From positions 62,001 through 126,000 of the forward strand of contig KE159530.1 in NCBI GenBank assembly GCA_000403215.2: 64,000 nucleotides of DNA, read 5' to 3'. Position 1 is the first letter of the stretch; every line of letters begins with the position of its first letter. Under the pieces are notes generated by a model, which was not told where the DNA came from, searched no databases, and worked only from the letters and a program-made list of their open reading frames with translations. The DNA comes from Lachnospiraceae bacterium A4. GTDB lineage: Bacteria > Bacillota > Clostridia > Lachnospirales > Lachnospiraceae. The translations under genes and the position numbers were made by a program. Positions 61,601-64,000 of this stretch are shown piece by piece.

Positions 61601-62624
61601 TGACAAGAAGGTGGCGACAGTGGACGAGAAGGGTGTTGTGACAGGCGTTGCGCCGGGCAGCGTTACGATCACGGCGGTGACCAAGGAGAAGGATGCGCAG
61701 GACAAGCCAAAGAAGGCAGCCTGTGTCGTGACAATCAATTCCAATGCAGCTTCCGACACGACCACCAAACTCAAGGACAAGAATGGAAACCAGATTTATA
61801 TCAAAAATTCCGACGGCAGTTACAAAGAAGCTGTTTATGCGGATTATTACAGCAGCACAGAGTTTTATATCGCCGCACAGCCGCAGTATCTGTACACAGG
61901 GTGGCAGACCATCGACGGCAAGACTTATTTTTATGACAAAAACGGCAATGTCGTGACTGGGACACAGATTATTCAGGGCGTTACATACAATTTTGGCACG
62001 GACGGGGCGATTGCGACCTCTGTCAACGGCTCAACGTTTGGCATCGACGTGTCAAGGCACAACGGAACGATTGACTGGAAGTCTGTCAAGGCATCTGGCG
62101 TGGACTATGTGATTATCCGCTGCGGCTACAGAGGGTCCCTGACAGGGGCACTGATCGAGGACCAGTCGTTTCGGACAAACATCAAGGGCGCTACGGCGGC
62201 AGGCTTAAAGGTTGGCGTGTATGTATTCTCTCAGGCAATCAATGAGGTTGAGGCGGTCAAGGAGGCGTCGCTTGCCGTGAGTCTTGTGAAAGGGTATCAT
62301 CTCACTTATCCGATTTTTATTGACACAGAGTCCAGCGGCGGCAGGGCGGACAAGATTGACAGGGCGACACGGACCGCAGTGGTCAATGCATTCTGCCAGA
62401 CGGTTGCGAGCGCGGGATACAAACCGGGAATCTATGCATCAAAAACATGGTTTGAGGACAAACTGAATATGGGTGCGATCGGCAATTACAAGATCTGGCT
62501 TGCACAGTATTCTACTGCGCCGACTTACAAGGGACGGTACGATATGTGGCAGTACTCCAGCAAGGGAACAATCAGCGGCATCAGCACGAAGGTGGATTTA
62601 AACTATAGTTATTTAGGATATTAA
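58689..62624 (+). CDS. Giant type II membrane protein: Glu/Tyr repeats, BIG2 domains, GH25 lysozyme
   Basis: 1311 residues from ATG 58689 (own GGAGG; GTG 58677, also with GGAGG upstream, is possible). Residues 1-400 are extremely acidic and Tyr-rich, including about 12 copies of a 12-residue unit of type EEYEESGEYEEL, and contain no signal peptide, so they should be cytoplasmic. A single helix at about 411-438 crosses the membrane. Outside follow a linker, three BIG2-type Ig-like domains (about 676-742, 827-927, 934-1016), two choline-binding-like wall repeats (GWQTIDGKTYFYDKNG, about 1064-1114) and a GH25 muramidase domain (1115-1307) with FGIDVSRHNG and the catalytic IDTES. It could couple a cytoplasmic acidic scaffold to local wall cleavage during polymer export or attachment; that role is inference. 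Confidence 0.9.
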   Translation: MKDRKTFGVRGKNKDRRKTGKYTDEYIEELYEEAPDEEAFDEEPFDDEEAYIVAYSSDQTVVGAYTSEEMQEYAEEYEETQEDGEFDAYEEYDAQEYDEAEAYKETLEYEDTEAYEEPEEYEETGEYEKLEEYEDTEEYEELEEYEESGEYEELEEYEESEAYEELDEYEEAESYEEGEEYEEADEYEELEEYEEADEYEELEEYEESDAYEELEEYEEAGEYEEAGVYETASLYEELEEYEEAGEYEEAGAYDAQEYGDYEGTGNYAASDLEDDTEAYEIYEGHSYQHSGDYESGEELYNTKEINIETFVVEDYAEDTESYYEPGEEVYEEDEEAAYYESEEYYDEFDDDAYYEETYYDASHEAYNEDSFDTAYGGYNDDYANDGASFGAHAAKEPLRFADALRERLHHLTAFDAVLAATGVVVLVAGIVILGMFLQSRAVDKQIAALAPLGGELKNMGVAGEEGLLAMSGAAMSGAFAQDLSTEEASSTEEETSETASGKVNVSFVSVEKDLKIRFTDEYTGELITGTVFEVTLTNAKGKKLVLTDDDMDGIIYAQNVNAGVFDAIITSTEKYTFPSVPQQVTVKDKVEYVVINVQDEVKTEKQINVSAEDTEKNDAAAEAEVLKDTVEWVESTKTPVSGTESYLLVDQNTIADPAQISKAAARMLFDTLNVSLDKSEVTLSVGAATELKGTAFEDSKEGDIEYQYATEWKSSDESVASVSGGKVTAKAAGTAVITYTVTKKTITTTTESKEPVEETLEISLDEYAELSDEEKEKCTPIKDDADQTIGYTYKKVTAGSTESKTSETTETASAQCTVTVQEAEIVSGSLELQKSADSCAVGETLTVKPVKLVYQKQDGSTETITENFPSILWDSDDVTIATVGTDGVVSGVKAGKVQISGKVTGMKDAEGRELDIRGSIEVEILEEASEKELSIALDRTSEVYLAVGGSTTLVATVTNYKSDAGVTWETSDKKVATVDEKGVVTGVAPGSVTITAVTKEKDAQDKPKKAACVVTINSNAASDTTTKLKDKNGNQIYIKNSDGSYKEAVYADYYSSTEFYIAAQPQYLYTGWQTIDGKTYFYDKNGNVVTGTQIIQGVTYNFGTDGAIATSVNGSTFGIDVSRHNGTIDWKSVKASGVDYVIIRCGYRGSLTGALIEDQSFRTNIKGATAAGLKVGVYVFSQAINEVEAVKEASLAVSLVKGYHLTYPIFIDTESSGGRADKIDRATRTAVVNAFCQTVASAGYKPGIYASKTWFEDKLNMGAIGNYKIWLAQYSTAPTYKGRYDMWQYSSKGTISGISTKVDLNYSYLGY
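59009..59450 (+). repeat. Degenerate 36-bp tandem repeats inside the giant gene
   Basis: About 12 units of 36 bp rich in GAA/GAG/TAT codons, each encoding a 12-residue Glu/Tyr unit. Units differ by several bases, but adjacent ones share long identical runs, so copy number could change by slippage or recombination without breaking frame. Confidence 0.85.
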
Positions 62625-62698
62625 CAGGTATCAGGAGGCGGCTGGGCTGCATGAAGCATTTTGCATGTCTGGCTGCCTGTAACAGAAACATATAGGGG

Positions 62699-62727
62699 TT
62701 GCATTCTTGGTAAATATAGGATAAAAT
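62699..62727 (+). promoter_or_regulatory. Promoter of rfbB
   Basis: TTGCAT (62699-62704), 17-bp spacer, TAAAAT (62722-62727), 36 bases before the rfbB start. An imperfect stem-loop between about 62634 and 62682 (GGCGGC...GGCTGCC) may end the upstream transcript. Confidence 0.7.
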
Positions 62728-62762
62728 AGTGCAATAATAAAAATTTCGGAGGTAAGGATTGG

Positions 62763-63839
62763 ATGAGAACGTATTTAGTAACCGGCGGTGCGGGGTTTAT
62801 TGGGTCAAACTATATTCACTATATGTTTCGCAAATATGACAATGAGATCAGGATTATCAACGTAGACGCGCTGACATATGCTGGAAATCTCGAGAATCTG
62901 AAAGAAGTCGAGGACAGGGAGAACTATACATTTATCAAGGCAGACATCACAGACAAGGACGCCATCGCAAAGATTTTTGCGGAGAATGAAATTGACAGGG
63001 TGGTGCACTTTGCCGCGGAGAGCCATGTGGACAGAAGTATCAAGAATCCAGAGGTTTTTGTGCAAACAAATGTTCTTGGCACGGCGGTGATGCTCAACTG
63101 CGCCAAGTCAGCGTGGGAGCTTCCAGACGGCAGTTTTCGGGAGGACAAAAAGTTTCTGCATGTCTCAACCGATGAGGTGTACGGCTCTCTTGAGGAGGAC
63201 GGCGGATATTTCTATGAGACGACGCCCTATGCGCCGCACAGCCCTTATTCGGCGAGCAAGGCCTCCTCGGACATGCTGGTGAAATCCTATATGGACACAT
63301 ATAAGTTTCCGGCAAACATCACAAACTGCTCGAATAATTACGGGCCGTATCAGTTTCCGGAGAAGCTGATTCCGCTGATTATCAACAATGCGCTTCACGG
63401 AAAGAAGCTTCCGGTGTACGGGGACGGCAAGAACGTGCGCGACTGGCTCTATGTCGAGGACCACGCAAAGGCGATCGATATGGTGCAGGAGAAGGGCAGG
63501 CTGTTTGAAACCTACAATGTCGGCGGACACAATGAGAAGCAGAATATCGAGATTATCCACATTATCCTTGAGACCCTTCAGGAGCAGCTTGCTGATGATG
63601 ATCCGCGAAAGAAGCTGGTTTCAAAGGATTTGATCACCTATGTGGAGGACAGAAAGGGACATGACAGACGCTATGCCATCGCGCCGGACAAGATTAAGGC
63701 GGAGATTGGCTGGGAGCCGGAAACCATGTTTAAAGAGGGTATCCGCCAGACAATCAAGTGGTATTTTGAGCATGAGGACTGGATGGCAAATGTCACAAGC
63801 GGGGATTATCAGAAATATTATGCAGAGATGTACAAGTAA
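62763..63839 (+). CDS. rfbB: dTDP-glucose 4,6-dehydratase
   Basis: 358-residue SDR, second enzyme of dTDP-L-rhamnose synthesis: dTDP-glucose to dTDP-4-keto-6-deoxyglucose. TGGAGFIGSNY at the N terminus binds NAD; HVSTDEVYG gives the Thr-Asp-Glu active-site trio and YSASKASSD the Tyr/Lys pair; NNYGPYQFPEKLIP and DWLYVEDH are family motifs. Followed by rfbA, so the remaining rml genes probably lie beyond the window. Fits the GH78 rhamnosidase in the same locus. Confidence 0.97.
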   Translation: MRTYLVTGGAGFIGSNYIHYMFRKYDNEIRIINVDALTYAGNLENLKEVEDRENYTFIKADITDKDAIAKIFAENEIDRVVHFAAESHVDRSIKNPEVFVQTNVLGTAVMLNCAKSAWELPDGSFREDKKFLHVSTDEVYGSLEEDGGYFYETTPYAPHSPYSASKASSDMLVKSYMDTYKFPANITNCSNNYGPYQFPEKLIPLIINNALHGKKLPVYGDGKNVRDWLYVEDHAKAIDMVQEKGRLFETYNVGGHNEKQNIEIIHIILETLQEQLADDDPRKKLVSKDLITYVEDRKGHDRRYAIAPDKIKAEIGWEPETMFKEGIRQTIKWYFEHEDWMANVTSGDYQKYYAEMYK

Positions 63840-63859
63840 TTGAACGAGAAAACAGGACA

Positions 63860-63894
63860 GGGAACGTCTGTACCGGAATTGGTATGGCGTTCCC
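63860..63894 (+). promoter_or_regulatory. Stem-loop between rfbB and rfbA
   Basis: GGGAACG (63860-63866) pairs with CGTTCCC (63888-63894), with an inner TACC/GGTA pair (63871-63874, 63881-63884). No T-run follows, so attenuation or mRNA stabilisation is likelier than termination. Confidence 0.5.
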
Positions 63895-63934
63895 ACTTTG
63901 GCGTAAAGTTATGGAAGGAAAAAGGTATTAAAAC

Positions 63935-64000
63935 ATGAAAGGAATTATTTTAGCAGGCGGGTCGGGCACACGGCTCTACCCACTCACAAAAGCAATCTCA
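63935..64000 (+). CDS. rfbA: Glucose-1-phosphate thymidylyltransferase, 3' truncated by window end
   Basis: Only the first 22 codons are present; they read MKGIILAGGSGTRLYPLTKA and on, containing the nucleotide-binding GGSGTRLYP signature of RfbA/RmlA, the first enzyme of the dTDP-rhamnose pathway. A GGAAGGAAAAAGG stretch lies upstream. The gene continues past the window. Confidence 0.93.
   Translation, partial: MKGIILAGGSGTRLYPLTKAIS

Overview
The window is a 64-kb cell-surface polysaccharide locus with almost no gaps between genes. Strong AGGAGG-type ribosome sites, moderate to low G+C, the protein families present (GtrII-like and DUF6311-like membrane proteins, CotH/VTC/DUF4956, BIG2 plus GH25 proteins) and the absence of outer-membrane genes suggest a gut Clostridia member, most likely Lachnospiraceae. 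This assignment is inference from gene content, not from a marker gene.

Layout. (A) 1-9.5 kb, plus strand: a CDP-deoxysugar operon with rfbH (5' end off the window), a DRE-TIM aldolase-like protein, a HAD phosphatase, an acetolactate-synthase-like ThDP enzyme, an SDR, a GtrB-like glycosyltransferase, rfbG and a flippase. The set resembles the pathway for a branched 3,6-dideoxyhexose (yersiniose type). (B) 9.5-24.8 kb: a variable region built around two predicted DNA-inversion switches. Switch 1 (11676-12789) is a tyrosine recombinase gene enclosed by 28-bp inverted repeats shaped like recombinase core sites; it carries an outward-facing promoter. It sits between two minus-strand pyruvyl-transferase genes and a plus-strand cassette (cytidylyltransferase, LicD, flippase). 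Switch 2 (19554-19714) is a ~134-bp segment bounded by two 26-bp Hin/Gin-like sites with GT/AC central dinucleotides. It lies between two divergent cassettes that each hold a flippase and a member of the same GT2 subfamily. The last gene of the left cassette is a Hin-like serine invertase. (C) 25.0-35.9 kb: membrane proteins, an SGNH/MBOAT acyl-transfer pair, several glycosyltransferases and a small XRE-type regulator. (D) 36.4-64 kb, visibly richer in G+C: GT4 and GtrII-like genes, a CotH-VTC-DUF4956 group, a GH78 rhamnosidase lipoprotein, an unusual sugar-modifying group (FAD oxidoreductase, degenerate GT2, SDR, TIM-barrel isomerase), the priming sugar transferase with a consensus promoter, a WecG/TagA-family transferase, a YdjC-type deacetylase, an SGNH lipoprotein, membrane proteins, an SMR-like pair, a 1311-residue repeat/BIG2/GH25 surface protein, and rfbB followed by the start of rfbA.

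How it fits together (inference): block D supplies the lipid-linked primer, dTDP-rhamnose and envelope attachment functions; blocks A to C supply the sugars, transferases, flippases and charged or acyl decorations. The two switches would let single cells choose between alternative decoration and export cassettes, giving up to four expression states. No Wzy polymerase was recognised with confidence, and no tRNA, rRNA, CRISPR array or insertion sequence was seen. No stretch longer than 300 bases lacks a gene or a described element.
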